Source of the DNA: Gracilaria vermiculophylla
Lineage: Eukaryota > Rhodophyta > Florideophyceae > Gracilariales > Gracilariaceae
DNA length: 64,000 bases
Assembly (NCBI GenBank): GCA_019155205.2
Contig: JAHNZQ020000004.1
Coordinates: forward strand, 3,504,306 to 3,568,305
Direction of reading: 5' to 3'
The position numbers and the translations under genes were made by a program. Shown here piece after piece: positions 32,625 to 42,403 of this stretch (position 1 is the first letter of the stretch; each line of letters opens with the position of its first letter). The notes beneath the pieces were generated by a model. The model saw only the letters and a program-made list of their open reading frames with translations. It made no database searches and had not been told where the DNA came from.

Positions 32625-33788
32625 TACAGTGCGTTTCAAATTGATATTAAGCATAAAAAATGCGCCAGATTAGTACTGTAAAGGGCCTTTTGCATAACAT
32701 GTAAATAAAAATTGTTTCAGAAACTTAACACTACATGAATAACATCCATCAAAATGTTTCGAAGATCACCTCACTCGCGCCCTGAAGAGCTTTATATTGT
32801 ACACTTGAAAGCTAATGTATAATCACATGCTAAACTCCGCCGACATTTAAAGCATCACCCGGTCATAGTTCTCCGCTTTCAAAAAAATCCAGCAACTTGT
32901 GGAATACAATAATCTACAAGGCGTCCACAACTTCTCAGTCCTGCAGATGAACATGTTATAAAACAGAAATTGTCTCGAGGAAAAGATTCGTCCGTAAGAA
33001 TAGCACAAAACAAAAACCTCAGTGTATCTAAATCAACAATATGGCCGGAAGTTGATAAGAAAAATATGTTCAAGTATAAAAAGATGAAGAAAATAGTCAT
33101 TCTAGAAAATCATCATAAGCAAAAAAGAATATCTTGGTGTGCAAACATGGTGTGTTGAAAAGATCGATGGATCACAGTCATTTTTTCTCAAGGAAAAAAA
33201 AATCAACTTGGATGTTCCAAATTGTTTTTAATTTTATTGGGATTCTCTTGGAAAAGAACGATCTGAATTTTGTACAAGAAACTCTTGAGGCGGTTCTGTA
33301 ATGGTATGGGCTGGTATATAAACATACGGAGAAACACATGTTGCACTCGTTGATGGAAATATGCACTGTGCACGTTACCAAGAAGTCTTTTATTACTACA
33401 TGCTCCCTTATGGATATTGTGTACACGGAGAAAATTTGTTTTTCAACAAGATATTGGACAGATACCTAAATCAAAATTAATGTCAGATTGGGTACAAAAA
33501 GCAAACATTATGGATAGGGAATAACCAGCGCGATCACCGTACTTGAATCTCAAGTAAAATGTATGCGGGTTATGACCAAAAATGGTTTATGACTATGAAA
33601 GGCAGTTTAGCACAGTTTTCGATTTGAAAAACTATATCCAGAATTGCTGGGACAATACTTCAATTTAGATAGTTAATGGCTGCTTTAATTCAATTCCAAA
33701 ACGCTGTGTTAGCGATATTTAGCAATAAGGTGGAAAGATTAGGTACTAAGTCGCCAAAAAAAACTTAATGTCGATAAAGATGTTATGA
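32625..33788 (+). mobile_element. Tc1/mariner relic, plus strand
   Basis: A TA followed by CAGTGCGTTTCAAA at 32625-32640 resembles the terminal repeats of the element at 26568. A similar GTTTCAGAAACTTAA lies about 85 bp inside. Transposase remnants follow: VSKSTIW and KKMKKIVILENHHKQKRISW near 33015-33150, then ITVIFSQGKKINLD (first Asp position altered), then GGSVMVWAGIYTYGETHVALVDGNMHCARY near 33290. Stops break the frame repeatedly. The right end is interrupted by the solo LTR at 33794. Confidence 0.65.
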
Positions 33789-33793
33789 CTTTG

Positions 33794-34333
33794 TGTGGTA
33801 TAGCCAAAGCGGCTAAAAACCAAAGGGTGTTCGTGTGGACGCGTGGCTAGGGAGCGCGCGGTGGGCTCAACCTAGAAGGTGGGAAAAGGAAACCTGAGAG
33901 GTACGCGGTAGCACAACCACTGGGGGTGCGAGATAGCGGGCGCGCGGAATGCACCTATATTGGTAGTGATAGAATGCAACGCACGGGCGCTAGTAGAACC
34001 GCAAGGTAATGGACGAGCCGTAATGGTCGACTGTAGAAACCAAAACGGGGTTAGAGTTGTCCAAGAGGTGCTTACCTTTACTCTGGTGACGGGGATGGTT
34101 CGCAGAGTGAGCATATCCACTAGGCGAGGCCCCCGGGCCGACGCGGCCGGACGAGCCACGTGGCCAGGGGGAGGTGCATCTGAGGTGCACCCCCGGCACT
34201 CTACAGTAAATTCTAAAATTGACTTAGCAATTAAGATTACCTCTAGGTCGCCCACTTGGCTGTTCTCCATGCGAACCGTACCCACCACCCTTGGTACCAA
34301 ATACTAGAATTACCTCACGGTCACTATACTACA
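33794..34333 (+). mobile_element. solo LTR, family 1, with perfect 5-bp target duplication
   Basis: Exactly 540 bp, beginning TGTGGTATAGCC and ending TATACTACA, the same ends and length as the reverse copy at 110..649. It is flanked by CTTTG on both sides (33789-33793 and 34334-34338), a perfect 5-bp target-site duplication typical of Ty1/copia integration. It is a solo LTR formed by recombination between the two LTRs of a former insertion. Confidence 0.9.
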
Positions 34334-34380
34334 CTTTGAACCAGGTTTTGGACTTATATATATTTTATGTATCGATTTTA

Positions 34381-34940
34381 TGATATCAACAGTTTTCCTT
34401 TCGAAATGATAGCACACAACGTCCATAAAGAGTTCTTGCTCACCCCAAAGGCGTGGGTTTCTAAAGGTGGTCTAGTGTAATCAGGTTTACAAGCCAGAGG
34501 AATCCTTAAAGAGGGTCTGCATGCACGATGCAGTGAAGAAGATTCACTACGAAGACAATTCTCCTACAGGCGCTGCTTTGAGGCAACCTGGAAATCGGCG
34601 GCTTCGAAACATGATGTCGTTCGACAAGAGTCTCCAACCTAAAAAAGTAGAAGACGACTCAAAGGTGCATGGTTTACTCCCTCGAGAGGTTAAACTCACA
34701 GGCAAGATTACGTAAAGTGTCGGGAGCCCCTCCTGATAGGACTCACTACTGCACACTAGTTTAACTACCTACATTGATTACCGAAAGTAAATCTAAATTC
34801 TGTAAATATTCAGGAGTACTGTAGCCCGCGTGGGTGGAAATATTCACCACGCGGCTAAGTTTATAATATACGAACATGCCTTACCAATACCCCGTTATCA
34901 TAACACATGTCAGTATTAGTTTTCGTTTCACTCTACTACA
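34381..34940 (-). mobile_element. LTR family 2, copy D, diverged
   Basis: Reverse-oriented and clearly older than copies A and B. Shared blocks include CCAAAGGCG, TCTAAAGGTGGTC, TCCTACAGGCGCTGCT, AATCGGCGGCTT, AAGAGTCTCCAAC and a degenerate TACTACA end at 34940. Its flanks show no duplication. Confidence 0.65.
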
Positions 34941-35020
34941 GGTGTTGTAGCCGTACAATACCACAGTCAAGATTTTTTTCTTTGACACCAACGTGATATG
35001 ATTTTAATACAGATTGTGGA

Positions 35021-36310
35021 TAAAGACTGTTTCAGAAGTATAGAATACCTGGAATTTTGATGCAAATCATCGTTAGAAGTACTGTAGTGATACTAAAATC
35101 AGAGTTAAAGAGTTTTAAATTAAAAACCGTTCCAAAGGTTTTTGAAGTTTTTTTTCAAACTTCATTTTGACATCTTCAGTAGTTTATTTACGTTTTCAAG
35201 TACTAAAAGAATACTAATGTAACGCTTTTGAATCGCATTTCTTTAACGTCCCATACTTTAAATGTTTACAGTTTTCATGGTATTTCAAATACTTTTCTTT
35301 TAATCCAAAACTGTGCAGAATGGTTTGTAATGGCCATAACGCATTCTATTGAGTACCGCTTATTCATTTTTGAAGGACTTTAAGTGAACGTGATGCGTAA
35401 GTAACTGCGTGGGTTTTGTTTATAGTTAGCGAAGACAGTTTTTCATTTTTATAGACTACTAAACGACGGGGCTACCTTGGCGAATAGAAAATGCACATTT
35501 CTGAAAATTTATGCAAACTTTTCTAGAAAGTTGTGTGAAAGCAGTTTTAGGTTTTTTTAATTCTACACTGCTTACCGAAAAGGTTTTGTGTGTAGTTCTT
35601 TTCATCGCAAGTCCAGTGCATAGCATATTATAAGCTTAAAAAGAACTTAACTATGTTTTAATTTTGAGTGAATATTTTTTGCTTATTATCGCAAAATGTA
35701 AAATACTATAGTTCAACTAAGTCAAAGTTTTACTCAATATAAAACTCAATCTTTTTGCATATATTTTTTAAGTACTTATTGCTCTCTATGGGATCTCGTT
35801 TTGTTAACTTTCAGCTTTCAAAACGAAATTTTATTCAGTTTCGGAAACAAAAAGAATTTTAAAGCGGTTTTCACTACCGATTTATTCATGTTTTGTAAAT
35901 GTGTCGTTCTTATAATGGATTGTTTAGTGCGAAATGCATTGCCATGGTAGAAGTCTTGCAAAAACTTATGTTTACTGCTGCAGCTGAGCATTTGTAAGCT
36001 ATCAAGAAGCCGTCATGTTTATATTACAGTATGCATTTAAGAAAATGGTATAAAAATTAAAACTGCGGCCTAGATCTACTCTGTGGTACTGTTTGAAGTA
36101 TTGAGATATAATCATCTAATTTTGAAGATCTTATGTTTTTTTGGAGAAAAAAAACAATGTATTGTAGAAATAATCACGCGCGAGTTGGAAATGTCCTATG
36201 CCTTAGAAACGCGTGTTTGAGGGTTCAAACGAAGATGGGTGAGTACAGAACGCAAAAATCCATATTTTGGCGCGCTTCTGCACTGTCCTATACTTTAGTA
36301 ACGCACTGTA
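35021..36310 (-). mobile_element. decayed full-length copy of the 26.6-kb Tc1/mariner family
   Basis: The left end (TAAAGACTGTTTCAGAAGTATAG) and right end (CTGTCCTATACTTTAGTAACGCACTGTA) match the ends of the element at 26568..27478. The internal AAAAATCCATATTTTGGCGCGCTT and GATGCAAATCATC blocks also match. Inner repeats are still discernible near 35135 and 36190. The transposase frame is destroyed. Its length of 1290 bp gives the expected full size of the family. Confidence 0.75.
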
Positions 36311-37188
36311 TACGTCAATTGCAGGATTGAAATACTGCTGTTCTGTGCAGACAATGGTCACTTCTACTTCATGCCTTCTTCTGTGCCAGTTTCATGGCCG
36401 CATATCTTGATCACCAAAAGCTAGCAACGCACGCTTCCTTTGCTGCGCCACTTATACGCTTTGCGTCAGCACCCTCTGCATTGCGTGCCTTCTAAAGTAC
36501 CAGCGCAAACACGCCGTCCATAGCGTGCGCTGCGCACGCGGTGTCGCTCATGCCGTCTGCGTGCCGCGTGCCGCTGTTCATCATCAGCAGAGCAGGCGTT
36601 CGGCTGCGAAGTGTCCCGCCTCGTGCCCGCCACACAACGACGCGTATCAACACAGCCTGCTCCATGTACTTGAGGTACCGTCGTGCTGCTGCGCACAAGG
36701 TAACCTGCGCCTTGGGAGCGTACACGAGCCAATGCGCCCCGCGCTCAACGCCCCGCGCTGGCCACGCGCGCACGCGGCCACGTTGCCGTGCTTTCCACGT
36801 GCACACGCGGCCACGCTGCCGCGCTGGGTAGGCGCGCGCTGAAATATCGCCCGGCGCGCGCAGCGAATCTGCACGCGTGTGGCGGCGCGCCGCCAAGCGG
36901 CGCACCGATCCGCGGATCGCGAGCACTGATTGGCCGCGAAGCCGCGCAAAATCGCGTGCGCGCCGCGTCGCGCGCAAACGTGCGGCGCGCCGCCGCCGGC
37001 GCCGCGCGGCGCGCCCTGCGCCGCGAAAACGGCGCGCCGCGCGCGCGCGTTCCGCCGCCGCCCACCGCACGCCGCGATTCGTAAGAAGCACAGCCGCCCC
37101 GCACCGCGCCGCACCCACAAGCGCTCGCGTTCACGGGCTCCTCGACCGCCGCCGTTTCTCGCCCCGCTCCCCGCGCCCCGCCGACGCC
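36311..37188 (+). promoter_or_regulatory. GC-rich upstream region of the CCT gene
   Basis: AT-rich transposon sequence gives way to very GC-rich DNA near 36430. Two near-repeats of CACGCGGCCACG.TGCCG.GCTTTCCACGT type lie at 36770-36830, and a CACGTG G-box-like hexamer lies at 36796-36801. ORFs crossing the region in all frames are composition artefacts. I see no convincing TATA box. Assignment as promoter rests on position and the G-box only. Confidence 0.35.
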
Positions 37189-38643
37189 ATGGAGTTTCTG
37201 CAGACGCCCGACCTCACCGCCACGCCGGCCGCGCGCTGGCCCGCCGCTTCGCCGCCAAGCGCTGCGCGCTCCGGCTTCACCCCCGCCGTGCGCCCGGCGT
37301 CGCCCGCCGCGCTGCACCGCGCGCCCGTCGCCTCGCCCGCCGCGCTGCCCGCCCTCACCCCCGCCACCCTCGACCTGCTGCCCGCCTCCACCCCCTTCGC
37401 GTCGCGCCTCGACCGCGCCGGCATCAAGAGCTCCTTCCAGAGCCTGTTCAGCCCGCGCGCCGACAGCGTCGCCGCCACCCCCGCCCTGCTGTCGCGCAAG
37501 TCCGCCTCCGGCCTCACCCCGTTCCTCAACGCCACCACCACCCCCGGCCTCGTGCCCCCGTCCCCGTCGCTGCTGCCCTCCTTCACCACCCCCGCGCACC
37601 ATGGCGCCGTGCCCTCCCCGTCGCCCGCCGACGCCCCGCACCGCTCCACCCCGTACCTGGCCGCCGCGGCGCGCGAGGCCGTGCGCCGCGAGTTCATGAA
37701 CATGCCCAGCTATGTCGCCCCGTCCTCCTCTGCCTCTGCCTCTGCCTCTGCCGCCGCCGCTGCTGCCGCCGTCGCCGCCGCCGCCGAACCGCCGCGCCCT
37801 GATGCCAACCCCCACCACTCGCACTCGCTCACCGCCTCCCCCAAGTACTCCATGCAGGTCGTCGCCACCACCGGCGCTCAGGTGCACTCCACCCCGTCCA
37901 CTAAGAACACTACTGAGCCGTCGCAGACCGACAGTACCCACCCCGGCGTCGCTCACAGCTCGTCGTCTCCCCCCGCCCGCCGCGCCAGCTCCCCCGACAA
38001 GCATCACTCCAGTTGCACCAACGCAAACAACAACAACAACAACATCAAGTCCTCCGAGCAATCAAGCAGCGAACACCATCCCTCCTCAACCAACAACAAC
38101 CACAACAGCAACAGCAACAATGGTGTCAACACCAGCCAGCAACTGCCGCAACACGCGCACATGCACCCGTTCTTCTTCCCGCACGCGCAGCCGCCGGGAA
38201 TGATGATGCTTGGCCAGCACGCGCCCGTCATGATGGCGCCACCGCCGGGCATGTTCCCACCGCCGGGCATGATGATGTTCCCCGGCGCGCAGCCCATGAT
38301 GCCGCAGCCGCCCATGCTCATGCACGCACCGCAGCCCATGATGCCGCCGCGAGTCGCCGCTGCCAAGCACGAGTCGCCCACCGAGCGCAAGGCGCGCGTG
38401 GAGAACGAAAAGCAGGAGCTCATCCGCGAGTTCAAGAAGAAGACGCGCGAGGCGGCGCTCGTGCGCTTCCGCCAGAAGCGCCGCGAACGCAGGTTTGGCA
38501 AGCTCATTCGCTACGACTGCCGGAAGAAGCTTGCCGACGCGCGGCCGCGCGTCAAGGGGCGCTTTGTGAGGCTCAAGACGGGCGGCGGCGATGACGAGTC
38601 GGAATCGGCTCCGCAAGTGGTTCCCAACCTGCACTCCACATGA
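37189..38643 (+). CDS. CCT-domain (CONSTANS/TOC1-type) protein
   Basis: This 484-residue protein is a probable nuclear regulator. The C-terminal CCT motif spans about residues 420-462 and has the family pattern REAALVRFRQKR, RFGKLIRYDCRKKLA, RPRVKGRF. CCT motifs are about 43 residues and mediate nuclear localisation and contacts with DNA or NF-Y-type partners in plant CONSTANS/TOC1/CMF proteins. A basic helix (KQELIREFKKKT) precedes it. The rest is low complexity: Ala/Pro/Ser-rich N-terminus, an Ala run near 190, an Asn-rich tract near 280, and a Met/Pro/Gly-rich stretch at about 335-395. No B-box or receiver domain is seen, so it is CMF-like by architecture. The ATG at 37189 (MEFLQTPDL) was chosen over upstream in-frame ATGs, whose Arg-rich translation looks non-coding. 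Confidence 0.85.
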   Translation: MEFLQTPDLTATPAARWPAASPPSAARSGFTPAVRPASPAALHRAPVASPAALPALTPATLDLLPASTPFASRLDRAGIKSSFQSLFSPRADSVAATPALLSRKSASGLTPFLNATTTPGLVPPSPSLLPSFTTPAHHGAVPSPSPADAPHRSTPYLAAAAREAVRREFMNMPSYVAPSSSASASASAAAAAAAVAAAAEPPRPDANPHHSHSLTASPKYSMQVVATTGAQVHSTPSTKNTTEPSQTDSTHPGVAHSSSSPPARRASSPDKHHSSCTNANNNNNNIKSSEQSSSEHHPSSTNNNHNSNSNNGVNTSQQLPQHAHMHPFFFPHAQPPGMMMLGQHAPVMMAPPPGMFPPPGMMMFPGAQPMMPQPPMLMHAPQPMMPPRVAAAKHESPTERKARVENEKQELIREFKKKTREAALVRFRQKRRERRFGKLIRYDCRKKLADARPRVKGRFVRLKTGGGDDESESAPQVVPNLHST

Positions 38644-39184
38644 AGTGCGTGCCGTCATCGCACGCACCCGCCCTCCTCTCTCCACTGTTGACTACACACT
38701 CAAATCTGACATTGTACAGTTTCTTCTGTGGCCTCGCGCACTGACTGGCACGGCTGTCGGGGTGTGTGCGAACAGACCGACTGGCGTGTGGCGTCAGTGA
38801 CGCGCGCCGCGCAACATCTAACAGTTGTTTCACTAACGAAGTGCTCGCATAAAGAAAACAAGAGCTAGGTGCCCCCAGCATGCGACGGCGGCGGCGACGG
38901 CGGCGGCGTCGGCGGCGGCGTCGGTGGCGCCCCGCGCCCCACGCTCGGCTGTTTTCGGAGCCCGTTGATCGAAGAAATGGTTGTAGCAAGTCAGTCAGCT
39001 AGCTGTACAAGTGCGGGGTGTGTTTGCTTGGTGTGGCGCGCCCCTGCCCCTCCCCCCCCTTCCGCCTGCCTCCCCGTGCGCTGGCAAGACGCTGCGCGGC
39101 TCGCGCGGCGGCGTGCGTGCATGGGCGCGTGGGAAATTCTGTTTTCGCTCACATTCACTAAAGACGTTCCAATGAGAGGTGGCG
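38644..39184. other. convergent intergenic region with GGC microsatellite
   Basis: Separates the 3' ends of the CCT gene (+) and the acyl-CoA oxidase (-). It contains a GGC/GGCGTC-type microsatellite at about 38884-38930 and otherwise no motif. Both genes must terminate here; an AATAAA hexamer is not visible. Confidence 0.6.
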
Positions 39185-41338
39185 CTAGAGGCGCGCGCGC
39201 GAGTTGTGCGCGACGTAGTCGACGGCGATGGGCGCGAGCAGCGCGTCGGGGATGCCGGCGCCGGCCAGCAGCTGCGGCGCGATGGCGGCGACGCGCGCGC
39301 ACAGCGCGTCGACGAGGCGCGCGGCGCGCGACGCGTCGGCGCGCGACACGCAGCGCAGGCGCAGCAGCTCGGCGTCGCGCTGCAGCGCGTGCGCCGCCCA
39401 CAGGCGGCCGCACAGCGCCAGCGCGCGCGCCGTGCCGGCGTGGCGCGCGCGCGCGCGGCGCACGCGCGCGCGGTGCGCGCCGTGCAGCGCGCGGCGCAGG
39501 TGCGCGCGCGCGGCGCGCTCGGCGTGCGGCAGGCTGTCGTTCCACGCGCGGAAGGCGCAGCCGCGCCGCCGCCGCAGCGCCGCCGCGTAGCGCGCGCGCA
39601 GCTGCGCCACCTGCGCGCGCTCCAGCCGCCGGAACGCGCCGTCGAAGAAGCGGCTGTCCAGCTTGCCGCGCCGCCGCGCGCCGCCGCCGTCGCCGTCGCC
39701 GCCGTCGACGTCCGCCTCATCGCCGTCGTCGTCCGCCTCATCGCCGTCGTCGTCGTCGTCGTCGTCGCCCACCTCGTCGTCATCGTCGTCGTGCCCGTCT
39801 TGCCCGGCGTGATCGCCGTCGTCGGCGGCGTCGGCGGCCAGCAGCGCCTTGCCCACCTGCTGCAGCAGCACGCCGTTGACGCCCTCAAACGTCAGCATCA
39901 CGTCGCGGTCCGCCTTGAGCGGCGCGATCCAGTTGTCCGCCTTGTAGCCCTGGCCGCCGCACGCCTCGCGCGCCGCCTGCAGCGCGTCCTGCATGAACCA
40001 CGTGAACAGCGCCTTGTAGCCGGCCGACGCCACGTGCACGCGCTTGGGCACGCCGCGGCCGCCGTCGATGGCGCCGTACCACGCGTCGGCCAGGTCGCGC
40101 GCGCACAGCGCGTAGACGTAGCTCGTCGCCAGCGGCACCATGAGCATCCTCCTCTGGCTGGTGTAGAACATGAGCGGCACCTCCGCGGCGCCCGGCGCCG
40201 GCGCAAAGGCGCGGCGCGCAAACGAGTAGCGCACGGCGATGCACAGCGCCAGCATGGCGTTGATGGGCGCCTGGAAGCAGATGCCGATGCGGCCGCCCGT
40301 GAGGGCGCCCAGCATGGTGCCGAAGCGCTCGGCCGGCGACGCGATGGACGACCAGTACGTGCCGTCGGGCGCGACGCGGCTGATGCGCGACAGCATGTGC
40401 TCGCGCGCAACGCGCACGTGCGTGAACCAGATGCGGCCGTTGTCGACGCCGTTGAGGCCGGCCTTCTCGCCGCAGTCGGCGATGCGCACGCCGGGCGCCA
40501 CGCTGCCGTCGTCGTTGCGCAGGCGCACGATGAAGGCGTGGATGCCGTGGCGCGCGGCGCCCACGGCCAGCTGCGCGAACACGACGGCGTGCGACGCGCT
40601 CTCGGCGGCGCCGCCGATCCAGTACTTCTGCGCCGTCTCGGTGGGCGTGTGCAGGTCAAAGTGGTGCGCGCGCGCGACGTACGTGGCCGTGGTCTCGATG
40701 GCGCGCACGTTGGAGCCGTGCCCCAGCTCGGTGAGCGCGAAGCAGCCGCTGACGGCCATGCTCTCCAGGCGCGGCAGCCACAGGTCGCGCTGCGCCTGCG
40801 TGCCCAGGTGGTGCACGGTGGCGCCGAACAGCCCGAAGCTGACGCCGAACTTGACCTCCAGCGAGTGGTCCAGCAGCGCGAGCACGGAGATGACGGCGTC
40901 GTAGCGGCGCGAGCCGGCGGCGTTCTGCTGCGAGATGGTGTTGGCGAGCAGGCCGGCGCGCTGCACGCGCTTCATGCGCGCGTTGGTGAGGTCGCGGTGC
41001 TGGCGGACGCTGAGGTTGGTGCGGCGGTGGAACAGCGGGTCGTTGAGCAGGTGGAGCACGCGCTGGCGCAGGTTGCGTTCGTAGGGGAAGAGCAGCGTGT
41101 TGAGCACGTGGGGGCACGGCGGGTCGGGGGGAGGGGGAGGGAGTTCGGCATCGGTGGGATGCTGCGAGCGCATTTTTGCGCATGGACGAGCGCGCACGCG
41201 GGCGTGTTGCGCGGACGGATGGCAGCAGTCGGTGCGATTGAAGGGCGATTGCAAGTTGCCAACGGGCGACGTCGACGAGAGATGCGCAAGCGCGGCGCGG
41301 AGCCGATGAGCGCACGGCGACGATGGAGCACACAGCAT
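39185..41338 (-). CDS. peroxisomal acyl-CoA oxidase, ACX3-like
   Basis: This 717-residue flavoprotein should catalyse the first, H2O2-producing step of peroxisomal beta-oxidation (acyl-CoA to trans-2-enoyl-CoA). Family signatures include CFALTELGHGSNV with IET (FAD/substrate region) and EACGGQGY near 460. The catalytic-Glu block LTFEGVNGVLLQQV puts the likely base at E485; the usual EGDN reads EGVN. RLRAALAHL at residues 12-20 fits the PTS2 pattern R-L-x5-H-L, as in plant ACX2/ACX3. The last three residues, ARL, fit PTS1. Residues about 500-555 are an Asp/Gly-rich acidic insert encoded by a GTC/GTCATC-type repeat, between the catalytic core and the C-terminal helical domain. Normal family length is about 660-690. 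There is no intron. It is divergent from the hydrolase at 42404. Confidence 0.92.
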   Translation of the reverse strand: MLCAPSSPCAHRLRAALAHLSSTSPVGNLQSPFNRTDCCHPSAQHARVRARPCAKMRSQHPTDAELPPPPPDPPCPHVLNTLLFPYERNLRQRVLHLLNDPLFHRRTNLSVRQHRDLTNARMKRVQRAGLLANTISQQNAAGSRRYDAVISVLALLDHSLEVKFGVSFGLFGATVHHLGTQAQRDLWLPRLESMAVSGCFALTELGHGSNVRAIETTATYVARAHHFDLHTPTETAQKYWIGGAAESASHAVVFAQLAVGAARHGIHAFIVRLRNDDGSVAPGVRIADCGEKAGLNGVDNGRIWFTHVRVAREHMLSRISRVAPDGTYWSSIASPAERFGTMLGALTGGRIGICFQAPINAMLALCIAVRYSFARRAFAPAPGAAEVPLMFYTSQRRMLMVPLATSYVYALCARDLADAWYGAIDGGRGVPKRVHVASAGYKALFTWFMQDALQAAREACGGQGYKADNWIAPLKADRDVMLTFEGVNGVLLQQVGKALLAADAADDGDHAGQDGHDDDDDEVGDDDDDDDGDEADDDGDEADVDGGDGDGGGARRRGKLDSRFFDGAFRRLERAQVAQLRARYAAALRRRRGCAFRAWNDSLPHAERAARAHLRRALHGAHRARVRRARARHAGTARALALCGRLWAAHALQRDAELLRLRCVSRADASRAARLVDALCARVAAIAPQLLAGAGIPDALLAPIAVDYVAHNSRARL

Positions 41339-42403
41339 GCACAGAGCCGACGACGTGTCGGATCATGTGACGCAGTGATCAAACGTGTAAAGTAAATAGC
41401 TACTTTTCCGCCCCGCACATCGTCCCTGGTTGAAAAGGTGTGATCGCGTAAGTGGGTCCCGGTCAACCTGTGGACAAAGGGTTCTTTGCTGGGGACCAGG
41501 GTTCGACTCGTCAGTGCACCGCCACGGCACTTCTCGTCCGCGAGGGATGACAACGCGCACTCAATGCGCTCCACACCCGAGTGGTCCAGTTGGAACCACG
41601 CGCCGGATGCCGTTACTGAACGGCATCGCCCGAGCTCAGTACTTAATAAGGTGCTGAAATCTCCGTGAGTCATGAAGCTCACACTATGCATTGAGTTTAT
41701 CAAGCTACGGAAAATAGCTGACCTGCAACGTCGTCTGGTCGACCTGCACCCAGCAGAAGAATACCCAAATAACCGGGCAGACGTCTACGCGCCACGTGCC
41801 GAAGACCAGGGACACCTTTTGCTTTTGGTTTTGAAAAGCATACATAACTTGCGTCTTGCACACTCATCATTCCCGTCGAATGTACCAGCGAACGGTACAC
41901 TCCGACACACGCCAGTCGTGGTGCGTTCGCTACCACCCACACTTTTGCTACTTCAAAAACTCATGCCGCCCCCTCCCCGCCCTTGCGACACTCATCACTG
42001 TGCATGCGATGCTTGAACACCATCCAATCCCCAAGTTTTTCTTTACGTTACTGTACAGCCGCCTTCGTGCTACGCGCTTCACTTGTTTCGGCGCTTGTAT
42101 TCCATGTACCTTCAACCCCCTTTCGATTCTTCTCATCACCGGCATCATGTGCCCGCACCACTTCACTCCGTCACGCCATGCGGCCGCCTCCGCCGTCTGG
42201 TGCTCGCGCTCCAACGTTTGCACCCTCTCGTTGTACCAAAAAGTGTTCCGACACGCGCCCGGCCGGCACCCATCTCGCCGCTCGTCAACCTGTTAATCCC
42301 TCCCAACTCGCGTCGCGGCCTCGCGTCGCGGCCTCGCGCCCAGGCCGTTTGCATGGCCCCTCCGTGCGGCCCATTTTCCCCAAAACCCTGAAAACTTTCC
42401 GCC
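41339..42403. other. divergent intergenic region between oxidase and hydrolase
   Basis: About 1.07 kb shared by two divergent genes, so it must hold both promoters. Many short ORFs are present but none has a recognisable domain. I see no strong core-promoter motif. Confidence 0.5.

Noticed and set aside
36745..38061. 438-codon Gly/Arg-rich minus-strand ORF
   Set aside because: Antisense shadow of the CCT-domain gene and its GC-rich upstream region.
39179..41395. 738-codon plus-strand ORF antisense to the acyl-CoA oxidase
   Set aside because: Its translation is Arg/Ala/Val/His-rich without domains, while the opposite strand encodes a complete, motif-rich enzyme. High GC keeps antisense frames open.
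41490..41525. GGTTCGACTC resembling a tRNA T-loop
   Set aside because: The flanking bases do not form a T-stem, and no acceptor, D- or anticodon arm fits on either strand.
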